Origin: Vicinamibacteraceae bacterium
GTDB taxonomy: Bacteria > Planctomycetota > Phycisphaerae > Phycisphaerales > UBA5793
Direction of reading: 5' to 3'
Assembly: GCA_011525805.1 (NCBI GenBank)
Contig: WYBR01000083.1
Span: forward strand, 1-64,000
DNA: 64,000 nucleotides
In this document: positions 16,131 to 23,350 of the stretch, piece by piece
How the letters are laid out: each line of letters opens with the position of its first letter
How positions within the stretch are numbered: the stretch's first letter is position 1
Translations under genes and position numbers: made by a program
Notes under the pieces: generated by a model
The model's database searches: none
Told to the model about the DNA's origin: nothing
The model's input: the letters and a program-made list of their open reading frames with translations, nothing else

Positions 16131-17855
16131 ATGGCATCGCCGCCGCGCGTCTCCATCCTCATCCCCAACTTCAACAACGGCCGGGCGTCGTCGCGCTCCG
16201 GGCAGCGCGACTTCATCGCCGACCTGCTCAACTCACTCGACGAGACCCTGCGCGACGAGACGACGCCATTCGAGGTGCTCGCCTTCGACGACGGCTCGAC
16301 GGATGACAGCATCGACACGCTGCGCGAGTGGGCGGCGAACCGCACCTGGCCTGACGGCCGGCCGTTTCTCACGCTGACCGAAGCCCCGCACTGCGGCATC
16401 CTCGCCATCACCGCCAACAAACTGAGCGGCGCCGCGCGCGGAGAGTACCTCGCCCGCCTCGACGGCGACATCATCTGCCTCACTCCCAACTGGGTCAGCC
16501 GCCTCTGCGCGATCTTCGACCAAGGACCGCCGAACCTGGGCATCATCGGCCCCAAGCAACTCAACGTCCACGGCCTGATCCACGAGTTCGGCGACTGGCT
16601 GCTGCATCCCAACGGCTACCACCACAACGGCCACGGCCTGCCGCGGCAGGCCGCGACCTGCGCTCAGGAAGTCGATGACACGATGGGCTGCTTCTACTGC
16701 TGCCGCAAGCGCGTGTGGGAGGAGATCGGCGGCTACGACGAGACCTTCCTGCGCGGGCAGACGGTGGACTTCGGCCTGCGGGCGCGGCTGGCCGGCTGGC
16801 GCTGCTGGGCGGTGCCCGACATCGAGTACATCCACGCCCACTCCGAGCGCGGCGACCGGCAGACGACGGCCGACTCGAGCGCGGGGTTGCAGAAGTCCAT
16901 CGACCGCTTCGAGGAGAAGTGGGGTTTCAGCCGACTCGCGCCGGATCTTGACTATGTGCGCGACAAGTTCGCCGGAACGCCGCTGCTTTGGAATCCGAAG
17001 TGGTTCGGCACGGGGGTGAGCGAAAGCACGGCGAGCCGGTGGAAGGAAAGCGATACTCCAACCGCGGCGCCTCAAGCCTCAAGCCCGCCGCTATCGCGGC
17101 AACCTGCGGCTCCCGCCGCAGGCTACGGCCCCAAGCCCCAAGCCTCAAGCCCCAAGCCTCACATCTCAATGATTTCACCAGACCACACCGATTGGAAGCG
17201 TTACCGTTCCGATGCCGGCCTGCGCGCGGCGATCGAGTTTCGCGTCAAGGTGGCGCTGGACGTGGTCAGGCAGGTCGGGCCGCGCCGCCTCGCCGTCCAC
17301 GTCGGCAGCGACTGCGGCGTCTTCGGCCACCTCCTCGCGGCACAAGGCTTACCCTATCTCGGCCTCGATGAGCGCACGGAGATGGTCGCACTCGCCCGCG
17401 CCATGACGCAGCGCGAGAAGTACCCAAACGCGGCGCCGCGTTTCGAGCACCTCGCCGACCGCCGCCGCCTGCCCCTTGACGATGAAAGCGCCGATCTCGC
17501 TTTGCTCTTTGACGTCGTCGAGCGCCACCCCAACCCCGTCGGCCTGTTCCACGAGACGGCCCGCATCCTCGCGCCCGGCGGCATCGTCATCGTCGTCTCG
17601 AAGCGCGCTCAGCCCGCGCTCGAATGCATGACCGACCTCGAGCACCGCTACAACTTCCACCAACTCGCGACGCAGATGCTTCTGACCGGCGCGTTCAAGG
17701 CGATCATCGACGCGAAGCGCGATGACCCTTCGCGAGAGATTCTCATCGCCATGCAGCGCCTGCCGCGCGAGCAGTGGGCATGCCGGGTTGCGTCGCGCGA
17801 TGAGGCGGCGCCGGGGCGCGTGCCTCAGCGCGGCGGCGTTGCGGCGGCGGTGTAG
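16131..17855 (+). CDS. Family 2 glycosyltransferase fused to a SAM-dependent methyltransferase
   Basis: A 574-residue protein starting 7 bases after the previous stop. Residues 1-310 are a GT-A family 2 glycosyltransferase: VSILIPNFNNG, LAFDDGSTDDS (nucleotide binding), YLARLDGDIICLT (the DxD-type metal site) and GYDETFLRGQTVDFGLRARL. Residues 347-574 are a class I methyltransferase of the Methyltransf_11 type: LAVHVGSDCGVFGHLLA as the glycine motif and LPLDDESADLALLFDVVE, then ILAPGGIVIVVSK. They are joined by a Pro/Ser/Ala linker (314-346) encoded by a palindrome and 7-bp repeats. An ATG at 17169 at the linker end could start the methyltransferase alone, but has no ribosome binding site. 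It likely modifies a cell-surface glycan; the substrate is unknown. The 3' end overlaps the convergent gene by 31 bases. Confidence 0.85.
   Translation: MASPPRVSILIPNFNNGRASSRSGQRDFIADLLNSLDETLRDETTPFEVLAFDDGSTDDSIDTLREWAANRTWPDGRPFLTLTEAPHCGILAITANKLSGAARGEYLARLDGDIICLTPNWVSRLCAIFDQGPPNLGIIGPKQLNVHGLIHEFGDWLLHPNGYHHNGHGLPRQAATCAQEVDDTMGCFYCCRKRVWEEIGGYDETFLRGQTVDFGLRARLAGWRCWAVPDIEYIHAHSERGDRQTTADSSAGLQKSIDRFEEKWGFSRLAPDLDYVRDKFAGTPLLWNPKWFGTGVSESTASRWKESDTPTAAPQASSPPLSRQPAAPAAGYGPKPQASSPKPHISMISPDHTDWKRYRSDAGLRAAIEFRVKVALDVVRQVGPRRLAVHVGSDCGVFGHLLAAQGLPYLGLDERTEMVALARAMTQREKYPNAAPRFEHLADRRRLPLDDESADLALLFDVVERHPNPVGLFHETARILAPGGIVIVVSKRAQPALECMTDLEHRYNFHQLATQMLLTGAFKAIIDAKRDDPSREILIAMQRLPREQWACRVASRDEAAPGRVPQRGGVAAAV
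17070..17161 (+). repeat. Repeat-encoded linker in the glycosyltransferase-methyltransferase gene
   Basis: The linker DNA is a mosaic: CTCAAGCCTCAAGCC at the start, GCCGC-TAT-CGCGGC, the palindrome CCTGCGG-CTCCCG-CCGCAGG (17103-17122), then 7-base units CCAAGCC, CCAAGCC, TCAAGCC, CCAAGCC to about 17161. All of it stays in frame. Confidence 0.75.
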
Positions 17856-19429
17856 CGAAACGTGCGGCCGGAGGTATCAAAACTCTCCGCGCCGCCGCGC
17901 AGTGCCCACGCCGCGGCCATGATGTCGAATTGCAGCGCCGCGACTTCGTCGCTCCAGGGGCAGAGAGGCGCGACCACTGCGGCATACTCGGGCAGAAACC
18001 GCTCGATCAGCCAGGCGCGTTCGAGCATGGTGGCGCTCGGCGCGGCGGAGGGCGCGGTAAGAACCGCCTGAGCCGCTTGCGCGTCGCCGGCTGCGAGAAG
18101 CGCCGCCAGCGCCGCAAGGCGGTGGCGCGCTTCACCGGCTTCGAGCACACGCCACGCATACCCCGGCAGCGCGGTCTCCCGCTCACCCTCCATCAGCAGC
18201 GCCAGTCGCGCATGGACGCGGAATGACTCATCGTGACTGCCGGCGTAGGACTGCCGGATCGGCTCGATCGATTCGCCAATCAGCGCGAGAAGCATGGCTC
18301 CGGCGGACCGGACTTCATCTGAATCGCGTGCCATCCACTCCCGACCGCGGCGAGCCGCCGCTTCGCGCGTGAGCAACCGCTCCGCGAGCAGGACGGCGGC
18401 CCAGACGCTGCCGTCTTCCGCGACGGGATCTTCGAGCAGCCGGTCCGGATCTCCCTGACCGTGGCGCCACGCCGACCATCGGGCGAGGGCTGCGTCCTCG
18501 GTAAAGTCGATCGGACCTCCCAGCCAGGCCCGCTGCGGGGCGGGCAGTTGTTCAATGCCTACGCCCCACCGCTGAGCGAGGTGAAGGGCCGCGGCGCGGT
18601 GCCCGTCGATCGCGAGCGCTTCGAGTCTCTGCCGCGCCGCTTCGTCATCGCTGCGTGAGAGCAGCCACGGCAGTGCCGTGGTCGGCCAGGGCGACTGGTC
18701 GCAGGCCATAAGCAGCGCCGAGGCGTCGAGCGGATTCGTCGCCGTCGCCGCCCACAGCATTGCCTCGGCCACGCGCGGCTCCTCTCCCTGCCACACGGCG
18801 GCGTACCCCGACGCCGGACTCAAGTGTCCGAGCAGGAGCCAGGCCAGTCGGCGCACCCGCGGATCATCGTCATCGCGCGCCGCCGCTGCGAGCGCTTCGA
18901 TGGCGTCGGCGTCAAACCATCCCGCGGCCTGGCGCAGCGCGCCTAGCCGAATTGATGCATCATGCGGCCAAGCGAGAAGTCGCCCCCACAATTGGCCGGC
19001 GTTGGCGTCATCGCGCAAGACCTCGGCCGCCGCCAGTTCGTCGAGAACAGTTCGCGCCGCCTCGCCATCCTGGGAATCGAGGATGAGATCGAGCCGCCGC
19101 CGCCAGAGGTTCGTCGAAATCGTGGGCAACTGCCACAACCCCGCCTCCCGCAGCAGCGCAGCGACGTCGATGAACGTCGCCTGATCTTCGGTCGATTCGA
19201 GGCGGGCGAAGATGCGCGTCGAGCACGACGGCCATCGTCCGATGCGCGGCGGCGGGGCGCCGGCCGGTTGCTCGCTCCACCAGAAGACGGCGCGGCTCCG
19301 CTGCTCTGCCACATCGCTGAACAGCCGCCGCAGCATCCACTCGCGTTCGACGGTCGGCCAGAGGAGGGCGCCGATCGCCGCGCCCAGCAGCAGCGCTGCA
19401 CCGAAACCGAGAAGCCGTCGGCGCCTCAT
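17825..19429 (-). CDS. Membrane-anchored HEAT-like helical repeat protein, unknown function
   Basis: A 534-residue protein. The N-terminus is basic then hydrophobic (MRRRRLLGFGAALLLGAAIGALLW), a signal anchor or signal peptide; the rest is rich in Ala, Leu and Glu with repeated paired-helix patterns (such as DDDDPRVRRLAWLLLGHL and SDEVRSAGAMLLALIGES) like HEAT/armadillo repeats. No catalytic motif is visible. The start ATG overlaps the stop of the upstream amidotransferase-like gene (ATGA), so the two are coupled. The 3' end overlaps the convergent glycosyltransferase fusion by 31 bases. A longer upstream reading of this frame is antisense-like and antedates the signal sequence, so 19429 is preferred. 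Confidence 0.8.
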   Translation of the reverse strand: MRRRRLLGFGAALLLGAAIGALLWPTVEREWMLRRLFSDVAEQRSRAVFWWSEQPAGAPPPRIGRWPSCSTRIFARLESTEDQATFIDVAALLREAGLWQLPTISTNLWRRRLDLILDSQDGEAARTVLDELAAAEVLRDDANAGQLWGRLLAWPHDASIRLGALRQAAGWFDADAIEALAAAARDDDDPRVRRLAWLLLGHLSPASGYAAVWQGEEPRVAEAMLWAATATNPLDASALLMACDQSPWPTTALPWLLSRSDDEAARQRLEALAIDGHRAAALHLAQRWGVGIEQLPAPQRAWLGGPIDFTEDAALARWSAWRHGQGDPDRLLEDPVAEDGSVWAAVLLAERLLTREAAARRGREWMARDSDEVRSAGAMLLALIGESIEPIRQSYAGSHDESFRVHARLALLMEGERETALPGYAWRVLEAGEARHRLAALAALLAAGDAQAAQAVLTAPSAAPSATMLERAWLIERFLPEYAAVVAPLCPWSDEVAALQFDIMAAAWALRGGAESFDTSGRTFRYTAAATPPR

Positions 19430-20157
19430 GAGCAGCGCCGCAGCACGGCAGGCAACAGGTAGTCGGCGATGCACCGGCACAGGCGCTCGCTGAGGCGCTC
19501 GAAGTCGGGCATCCACCGGCGGGTCGCGGCCAGGAGTTCCTCGTCGGACAGGCCGGCGGCGCGTCGCTGCGCGGATCGGGCCTGCGACCAGCGCTCGACC
19601 GCGGCGGCGTCGGCTTCGACGTGCGCCTGGAAGCCGTAGGTCCGGATCCCCGCTCGCCACGCGAGGGAGCGGCACGCCGCCGATCCCGCCAGCGGCGCGG
19701 CGCCCGCCGGCAACTTGGTCACCTGCTCGCTCTGCCAGACCAGCATCATTGAGCGCCACGGCTGGCCGGTCAGGACGGGATCGATCGTGCCGGGGAACGT
19801 CAGTCGGCCCTCGCGCCAGCCGACCTCGACCTTTCCCCCTTCCAGAGGCGCGATCAAGCCGCCAAGCGCCGCGGCGAGGATCAGGCTGCCCGTCCCGAGA
19901 CCGACGACCGGCAGTTCGCGCTCGTGCGCCGCCTTGAGCAGCGCGGCCTCCGACCCGCGCCACGCCTGCCGGGTAAGGTCGGCGAGCGCGACCGGCGCGT
20001 CGAGACACACCACCGCTTCGACGTCGTCGAGGTCGGGCGGAAGCGCTTCGCCGGCCCAGAGGCGCCGCACGTTGAGACGGTGGCCGTACTGGACGAGCAC
20101 ACGGCCGAGCCGGCCTGGCCCGCACTGCTCATCATGTTCAAAAACGAGGATGCTCAT
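19426..20157 (-). CDS. Class I glutamine-amidotransferase-like protein lacking the catalytic cysteine
   Basis: A 243-residue protein with the fold outline of GMP-synthase-type amidotransferases: ILVFEHDEQCGPGRLGRVL at the start, a VVCLDAP stretch in the place of the usual glycine-rich GGP motif, and YGFQAHVEAD matching the His-x-Glu of the triad. Where the nucleophile elbow should read G-x-C-x-G, it has GLGTGSLILA, so the cysteine is replaced by glycine. It is therefore probably not a glutaminase; it may bind a metabolite or regulate its partner. It is translationally coupled to the following helical-repeat membrane protein. A different Cys (EQCGPG) is present but is in the wrong place. Confidence 0.82.
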   Translation of the reverse strand: MSILVFEHDEQCGPGRLGRVLVQYGHRLNVRRLWAGEALPPDLDDVEAVVCLDAPVALADLTRQAWRGSEAALLKAAHERELPVVGLGTGSLILAAALGGLIAPLEGGKVEVGWREGRLTFPGTIDPVLTGQPWRSMMLVWQSEQVTKLPAGAAPLAGSAACRSLAWRAGIRTYGFQAHVEADAAAVERWSQARSAQRRAAGLSDEELLAATRRWMPDFERLSERLCRCIADYLLPAVLRRCS

Positions 20158-20325
20158 GGCGCCCCTTCCGCATAAGTGCCGCGGCGCAGCGTACCGCCCT
20201 CACCCCCCGCCGGCAAGCGCCGCGGCGGCGCCGGGCTGAACCGCCGCCGCAGCCCTCCTATCGTTGAGACCCACGGATCGACCCGTTCATCACGGTTCAA
20301 CACGAGGACAGAAAGGATCACCCCA

Positions 20326-21021
20326 ATGAAGACTCGCAACTGGCTGATTTCGGCGGCCGCCGGCGCTCTCTGCACGGGCGCCATGGCCGGAGTCGCGCTT
20401 CTCGACGCTGTCGACTATTCCGTCATCCCCGTTCCCTTCTCGCGCATCCACAACACGCTGACGAGCAGCGGCGCCAGCCTCGCCCGCGCGATCGAAGTCG
20501 CCCAGGAAGCGACGGGCGGCGTCGCCACCAGCGCCAGCGTCGACCTGCTCGGCAAGGAGACGCTCTTTCAGGTGAACACCTACACCGCCGAAAGCGGCTG
20601 GACCGTCATCATCAATGCCGACGGTTCCATCAAGGAGAAGAAGGAACTCGCCGACGTCCCGGGTGAGAAGGTGACCGGCGACTGGGTCGTGCTCGACTCG
20701 GGCCTGCGCTACTTTGAACTCAAGGAAGGCGAAGGTCCGCAACCGCCGAGCAACACCGCCATGGTCAAGGTCCACTACACCGGTTGGACGGTGGACGGCA
20801 AGAAGTTCGACAGCAGCGTCGATCGCGGCGAGCCGGCCGTCTTCCCCCTCAACGGCGTCATCGCCGGCTGGACCGAGGGCGTCGGCTCCATGAAGGTGGG
20901 CGGCAAGCGCAAACTCATCATCCCCTACAAACTCGCCTACGGCGAATACGGCCGCCCCGGCGCCATCCCCCAGCGCGCCACGCTCATCTTCGACGTCGAA
21001 CTGATCGAAATCGTCGAGTGA
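20326..21021 (+). CDS. Exported FKBP-type peptidyl-prolyl isomerase
   Basis: A 231-residue protein with a signal sequence (ISAAAGALCTGAMAG) and a C-terminal FKBP domain of about 100 residues: AMVKVHYTGWTVDGKKFDSS, GEPAVFPLNGVIAGWTEGV, MKVGGKRKLIIPYKLAYGE and TLIFDVELIEI, all core FKBP motifs with the active-site Tyr, Phe, Ile and Trp. The region between (about 25-110) is not the usual dimerisation domain of FkpA and looks like a small domain with repeated VNTYTAESGWTVIINADG character. It should catalyse proline isomerisation in the periplasm. AAAGGA lies before the ATG. A long hairpin follows. Confidence 0.92.
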   Translation: MKTRNWLISAAAGALCTGAMAGVALLDAVDYSVIPVPFSRIHNTLTSSGASLARAIEVAQEATGGVATSASVDLLGKETLFQVNTYTAESGWTVIINADGSIKEKKELADVPGEKVTGDWVVLDSGLRYFELKEGEGPQPPSNTAMVKVHYTGWTVDGKKFDSSVDRGEPAVFPLNGVIAGWTEGVGSMKVGGKRKLIIPYKLAYGEYGRPGAIPQRATLIFDVELIEIVE

Positions 21022-21076
21022 CCCGGTCGTACGGGCGTCCCGGTGGCACGGCCCTCCGCCTGTACAAGTCAACCAT

Positions 21077-21116
21077 AACGCAACGCCGCGAGCCGCGCCT
21101 CGCGGCGTTGTGCGTT
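21077..21116 (+). terminator. Long hairpin downstream of the FKBP gene
   Basis: AACGCAACGCCGCGAG (21077-21092) pairs with CTCGCGGCGTTGTGCGTT (21099-21116) with one 2-base bulge and a 6-base loop. No T-run follows, so termination is inferred from position and stem strength alone. Confidence 0.5.
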
Positions 21117-21200
21117 ACCGCCATCGCGCCCTGCGGGATCCTGACGCGCCTGCGGCGCCGACAACGGATTCTCGCCCGCGCGGCGGCAGAGCGCGCAAAG

Positions 21201-21222
21201 CCCCGGCACTCCTGTGCCGGGG
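21201..21222. repeat. Short perfect palindrome
   Basis: CCCCGGCAC-TCCT-GTGCCGGGG, a 9-bp stem and 4-base loop, isolated in the intergenic region. It resembles a REP-type unit. Confidence 0.55.
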
Positions 21223-21334
21223 ATGATCGACCGCCTCATGAAGTGCGTCGCGGTCCCATGGTACAATCCCGCGCGGCGCCCTTCGCAATGTGCTACGGTG
21301 TTGGCTAAGTCGCAGCCGTAGGAGAAGCACGCGC

Positions 21335-21817
21335 ATGCCCAGGCTGCAGCAGGATCAGCAAGTGACGACGAGCCGCGCGCAGGAACTCCTGCTCGAGTTT
21401 CTGCGCGAGCACGACGCCGCCTGCCCCGTCTGCGGCTACAACGTGCGGGCGCTCACAAGGCCGATCTGTCCCGAGTGCCGGCACGATCTGGTGCTCACCG
21501 TCGGCGCGGCGCAGCCGCCCATCGGGTGGCTGCTCGCCGCCGTCGCGCCGGGTTTCTTCTCCGGCATCGCGGCACTCTTCATGCTCGTGCCGATCATCGG
21601 GCGGGCCATCTTCGGCGACGGCGTGTGGATGCCGCTGGCGATCATCGTCGATCTCTTCGGCTGGTGCAGCGGACTTTTCGCAATTCTCCTCGCAACGAAG
21701 CGCCGCCGCTTTCTCGCCCAGCGGCGAGCGCGGCAGCGATGGCTCGCGTTGACGATCTGGCTCATCCACGTCGCAGCGCTGGGCGTGTTCATCCTCATGG
21801 CGGTGTTGTTCTTCTGA
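21335..21817 (+). CDS. Zinc-ribbon membrane protein, unknown function
   Basis: A 160-residue protein. An N-terminal zinc ribbon (CPVCGYNVRAL then CPECRHDL, about residues 32-55) precedes about four membrane helices, including LLAAVAPGFFSGIAALFMLV and LALTIWLIHVAALGVFILMA, with a very basic cytoplasmic loop (KRRRFLAQRRARQR). The start at 21335 has AGGAGA about 9 bases upstream. It belongs to the same group as the genes at 15320, 21918 and 22401. Function unknown. Confidence 0.82.
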   Translation: MPRLQQDQQVTTSRAQELLLEFLREHDAACPVCGYNVRALTRPICPECRHDLVLTVGAAQPPIGWLLAAVAPGFFSGIAALFMLVPIIGRAIFGDGVWMPLAIIVDLFGWCSGLFAILLATKRRRFLAQRRARQRWLALTIWLIHVAALGVFILMAVLFF

Positions 21818-21917
21818 AGTTCGCGACGGGTGTTCCGGTCAGCGCGTAGCCCAACTGCCGGGCCTGCGCCGAGCCTTGTCCCGACCTACCACTCGCGCGG
21901 CGTGATATGATCGCTTG

Positions 21918-22391
21918 ATGCGACGCAGACTGCGAAGCACGTGCAAGTGGGGCGGGACGGTGCTGACCGTGCTGCTGTTTGTGGTGTGGGTGGGGAGCGC
22001 GTGGTGGTGGTACAATTTCATTCCCAGAAGCGCCTCTTATGCGATGGCGATCGAACGCGGTACACTCGCAGTCGAATGGGTGACGCCCGCTCCAACATTG
22101 CCTGACAGATACCTCGGCTGGCATACGGGCTGGAGTAGGCCGTTTCGATTGATGTGGTGGTTTCGCGGTGAGAGCGGAACGGTCGTTCGCGGGGGTACCG
22201 CTACTGAGGTAGTAGTGCCGCTGTGGTTTGGAGCGATGATCTTCGGCCTCCCGACGATCATCCTCTGGTACCGCGACCGTCGCCGCGCGCCGGGCCTGTG
22301 CATCAAGTGCGGCTACGACCTGCGCGGGGCGGATCACAAGGTGTGCCCGGAGTGCGGGGCGACGCCGCTGCCGAGTCGAACGACGTCATAG
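21918..22391 (+). CDS. Membrane protein with C-terminal zinc ribbon, unknown function
   Basis: A 157-residue protein with one N-terminal membrane helix (VLTVLLFVVWVGSAWWWY), a soluble middle of about 70 residues, a second helix (PLWFGAMIFGLPTIILWY) and a basic link to a C-terminal zinc ribbon CIKCGYDLRGADHKVCPECG. The middle part would be outside the membrane and the ribbon in the cytoplasm. It lies 9 bases before a longer relative with the same architecture, suggesting a tandem pair. No function recognised. Confidence 0.8.
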   Translation: MRRRLRSTCKWGGTVLTVLLFVVWVGSAWWWYNFIPRSASYAMAIERGTLAVEWVTPAPTLPDRYLGWHTGWSRPFRLMWWFRGESGTVVRGGTATEVVVPLWFGAMIFGLPTIILWYRDRRRAPGLCIKCGYDLRGADHKVCPECGATPLPSRTTS

Positions 22392-22400
22392 GATCACCCG

Positions 22401-23177
22401 ATGCGACGAGCAGAATCATCCGGCGCGCTCGGCAGGTTCGGCGGGCGGATCATCATCTGCCTCATCCTCGGGGCGGTGCTGCAGTATCTCGTGGCCGCGG
22501 GATTCGGGTTAGGCAATTCGTACGGTGAGCCCGATCGAGAATGGATCCTTGGAATCTCAGATCATGGCCAAACCACGAGGCTCTTGCTGAGCCGACATCG
22601 TGCGATCGGCAGAGAAGTTCTCGTGGGCGAAGGCTGGGCCACGCACCGCGGTTACGGTGCCACATGGGTCTCCGATGGGGAGCCGGACTGGAGACGGGGC
22701 GAGTGGCTTGAGTCTCAATTGGCGGGCGAACTGTTGAAACCTCCCAGGAACGACCTACCGCGCACTCCTCCCTCGTGGTCGCGATTCGCAAGGATCACGA
22801 GAGATCCGACCTTTGACGAATACGCCCCACCACGTTTTGGGATTTGCATCGAAGTCGGATGTGGCTGGCCCATCCGCAGTGCTTCATACTTTGCAGGAGA
22901 GCCGATCGGGGGCGGTTCACTTGTAGTGCGTGAAGGCATTGTGGTCTCAAAGGCCGCGCCTGCACCAGGGCTCTTGCCGCGCGTCATTCCGCTCACCGTG
23001 CATTGGCCCGGAGCGATTATGAACACTCTTGTGTACGCTGCTGTGCTGTTTGTGCCATTCAACCTCGGGCAGCTGATGCGCGCTCGACTGCGCCGACGCG
23101 CGGGGCGATGCGTGGTGTGCGGCTACGACCTTCGCAGCAACGTGAGTGGGGTGTGCCCCGAATGTGGGAACGGTTGA
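22401..23177 (+). CDS. Membrane protein with C-terminal zinc ribbon, unknown function (paralogue)
   Basis: A 258-residue protein: N-terminal membrane helix (IIICLILGAVLQYLVAAGFG), about 160 residues of soluble, Trp- and Arg-rich domain, a second helix (IMNTLVYAAVLFVPFNLGQL), a basic stretch and a C-terminal zinc ribbon CVVCGYDLRSNVSGVCPECG. It shares this layout with the preceding gene. It is last in the plus-strand pair, followed by an 8-bp tandem repeat. Confidence 0.8.
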   Translation: MRRAESSGALGRFGGRIIICLILGAVLQYLVAAGFGLGNSYGEPDREWILGISDHGQTTRLLLSRHRAIGREVLVGEGWATHRGYGATWVSDGEPDWRRGEWLESQLAGELLKPPRNDLPRTPPSWSRFARITRDPTFDEYAPPRFGICIEVGCGWPIRSASYFAGEPIGGGSLVVREGIVVSKAAPAPGLLPRVIPLTVHWPGAIMNTLVYAAVLFVPFNLGQLMRARLRRRAGRCVVCGYDLRSNVSGVCPECGNG

Positions 23178-23283
23178 ACGCCTTGCTTGCGCGTCGGGCT
23201 CGCTTCGGGCTCGCCTGCACGTTCGCCGCGCTCCGCTCCGAGGCCATCGCGTCGCGGCTAACCGCGGCCCCGCGATGCGTCAA

Positions 23284-23348
23284 TCCCTCGATCCCTCGAT
23301 GCCCCGATGCCCCGATGCCTTGATGCCTCGGTGCCTTACTGCCTCTCC
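23284..23348 (+). repeat. Degenerate 8-bp tandem repeat
   Basis: About eight units of the form CCCTCGAT / GCCCCGAT / GCCTTGAT / GCCTCGGT, ending at the last bases before the convergent ATPase gene. It decays towards the 3' end. Confidence 0.65.
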
Positions 23349-23350
23349 AC

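Larger units (their letters stand above)
21022..21334. other. Intergenic region with two hairpins, no gene seen
   Basis: The 313 bases between the FKBP gene and the next zinc-ribbon gene contain two strong inverted repeats (21077-21116 and 21201-21222) and no supported coding frame. The promoter for the zinc-ribbon gene probably lies in the last 80 bases. Confidence 0.5.

Noticed and set aside
23284-23348. CRISPR-like array
   Set aside because: The 8-bp units are directly adjacent with no spacers; it is a simple tandem repeat.
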